Made by a program: the position numbers and the translations under genes | NCBI GenBank assembly: GCA_017882025.1 | Contig: JADGQG010000094.1 | Coordinates: 1-7,367, forward strand | DNA length: 7,367 nucleotides | From: Chloroflexota bacterium | GTDB lineage: Bacteria; Chloroflexota; Limnocylindria; Limnocylindrales; CSP1-4 | Reading direction: 5' to 3' | Notes under the pieces: generated by a model | Databases searched by the model: none | What the model was told of the DNA's origin: nothing | The model's input: the letters and a program-made list of their open reading frames with translations, nothing else | Part shown: in pieces, positions 6,873-7,367 of the stretch | Numbering within the stretch: position 1 is the first letter of the stretch | Layout of the letters: each line of letters starts with the position of its first letter

Positions 6873-6878
6873 CACGAT
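6873..6878 (+). promoter_or_regulatory. candidate -10 element for a leaderless acetyltransferase transcript
   Basis: CACGAT lies 6 nt before the GTG at 6885, the same spacing as the divergent TACACT on the other strand. It is a weaker match to TATAAT (three of six) but almost identical to the TACGAT before gltA. No Shine-Dalgarno precedes the GTG, consistent with a leaderless mRNA. The two divergent hexamers are separated by 36 bp, so their upstream promoter regions would overlap and the genes could compete for polymerase or share regulation. Confidence 0.35.
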
Positions 6879-6884
6879 GCCCCG

Positions 6885-7364
6885 GTGAGCGAGCTGCCCG
6901 CCTTCACCGTTCGCCGCGCCACGGCCACCGACATTCCGGCCCTCGTGGAGCTGCGGATCGCATTCGACCGCGAGCTGGCCGGTGAGATCCCGATCGAGCT
7001 GGCCGGCGATCACCGCGCCCGCATCGACGCCTACCTGCGGTCACACGTGCCGGACGGGCGCTTCCGCGTGTGGATCGCCGACGCCGCCGGCCACGTGGTC
7101 GGGATGGCCGGCCTGGTCGTGATCGACCGCCCGCCCCACGCGCGGTCGCGGCGGGCGCCCGAGGCGATGGTCTTCAACGTCATGACGATACCCGCGTGGC
7201 GCCGGCGCGGCGTGGGTCGGGCGGTGATGGAGGCGGTGATCGCTGACGGCCGGGCGCTCGGCTGCCGACGCCTCGTGCTCCGCACGAGCGACGACGGAAG
7301 CCACCTGTACGCCGCGCTGGGATTCGCCGACCCCGGCAGGTGGCGGCAGCTCGACCTCGACTGA
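6885..7364 (+). CDS. GNAT-family N-acetyltransferase
   Basis: This 159-residue, probably cytoplasmic protein transfers an acetyl group from acetyl-CoA to an unknown amine. It has the usual GNAT order: an N-terminal FTVRRATATDIPALVELR (7-24), a central strand with VVGMAGLVVID (71-81), the motif A acetyl-CoA pyrophosphate loop RRRGVGRA (106-113) after the strand MVFNVMTIPAWR, and a C-terminal HLYAALGF (140-147) typical of motif B. The length is normal for the family. The GTG at 6885 is chosen over an in-frame ATG at 6738. The longer version would overlap the divergent transporter, its extra residues are Arg/Gly-rich, and the fold begins just after the GTG. The TGA is at 7362-7364, three bases from the window end. 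Substrate candidates (antibiotic, polyamine, ribosomal protein, metabolite) cannot be separated. Divergence from an efflux-type transporter makes a detoxification link conceivable but unproven. Confidence 0.87.
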   Translation: MSELPAFTVRRATATDIPALVELRIAFDRELAGEIPIELAGDHRARIDAYLRSHVPDGRFRVWIADAAGHVVGMAGLVVIDRPPHARSRRAPEAMVFNVMTIPAWRRRGVGRAVMEAVIADGRALGCRRLVLRTSDDGSHLYAALGFADPGRWRQLDLD

Positions 7365-7367
7365 TCG

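Noticed and set aside
6825..7013. A longer transporter N-terminus starting near 7013 on the minus strand.
   Set aside because: It would overlap the acetyltransferase core on the opposite strand, has no membrane or family features, and would span the candidate promoter.
1..7367. A search for mobile elements, CRISPR repeats, tRNA/rRNA genes, riboswitches, toxin-antitoxin pairs or a defence system.
   Set aside because: No transposase, inverted-repeat ends, spaced repeats, tRNA-like cloverleaf or defence domains were seen. Apart from the gnd deletion the window is ordinary metabolic sequence.

Overview
This is a 7.4 kb, very GC-rich stretch (roughly 70% by eye, codons strongly ending in G/C) of a bacterial chromosome. 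It is dominated by central carbon metabolism. The gene order gnd(remnant)-zwf-opcA-pgl, the use of OpcA, frequent GTG starts and apparently leaderless genes suggest a high-GC Chloroflexota (for example the Limnocylindria lineage) or an actinobacterium. I cannot decide between these from sequence alone. I see no phage, transposon, CRISPR, tRNA or rRNA.

Layout. Positions 1-78 hold the tail of an unidentified gene. After a short gap with a possible promoter and a strong Shine-Dalgarno comes a broken gnd (143-297): its first 12 codons are joined directly to its last ~39 codons, in another frame, with the middle of about 250 codons absent. Next come zwf (307-2019, glucose-6-phosphate dehydrogenase with a long basic N-terminal extension), opcA (2004-3326, G6PD assembly protein) and pgl (3323-4159, 6-phosphogluconolactonase). 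These three overlap or nearly abut and look like one transcript. A 128-bp gap with a candidate promoter precedes gltA (4288-5466, citrate synthase). A gene for a 12-helix MFS transporter (6824-5502, minus strand) converges on gltA. Divergent from it, across a 60-bp gap, is a GNAT acetyltransferase (6885-7364).

How the genes work together. Zwf oxidises glucose-6-phosphate to 6-phosphogluconolactone, OpcA supports Zwf assembly or activity, and Pgl hydrolyses the lactone to 6-phosphogluconate. Gnd, which would complete the oxidative pentose phosphate branch, is the gene that is destroyed here. Either the branch ends at 6-phosphogluconate in this strain, or another gnd exists, or the sequence is misassembled at this point. 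Citrate synthase opens the TCA cycle and has its own likely promoter. The transporter and acetyltransferase appear unrelated to the sugar operon.

The most notable observations are the internally deleted gnd and a recurring -10-like hexamer (pyrimidine-A-C-purine-[AC]-T) in all four promoter-bearing gaps. In the divergent gap two copies lie exactly 6 nt from GTG starts, which implies leaderless mRNAs. I found no convincing undescribed multi-gene system.
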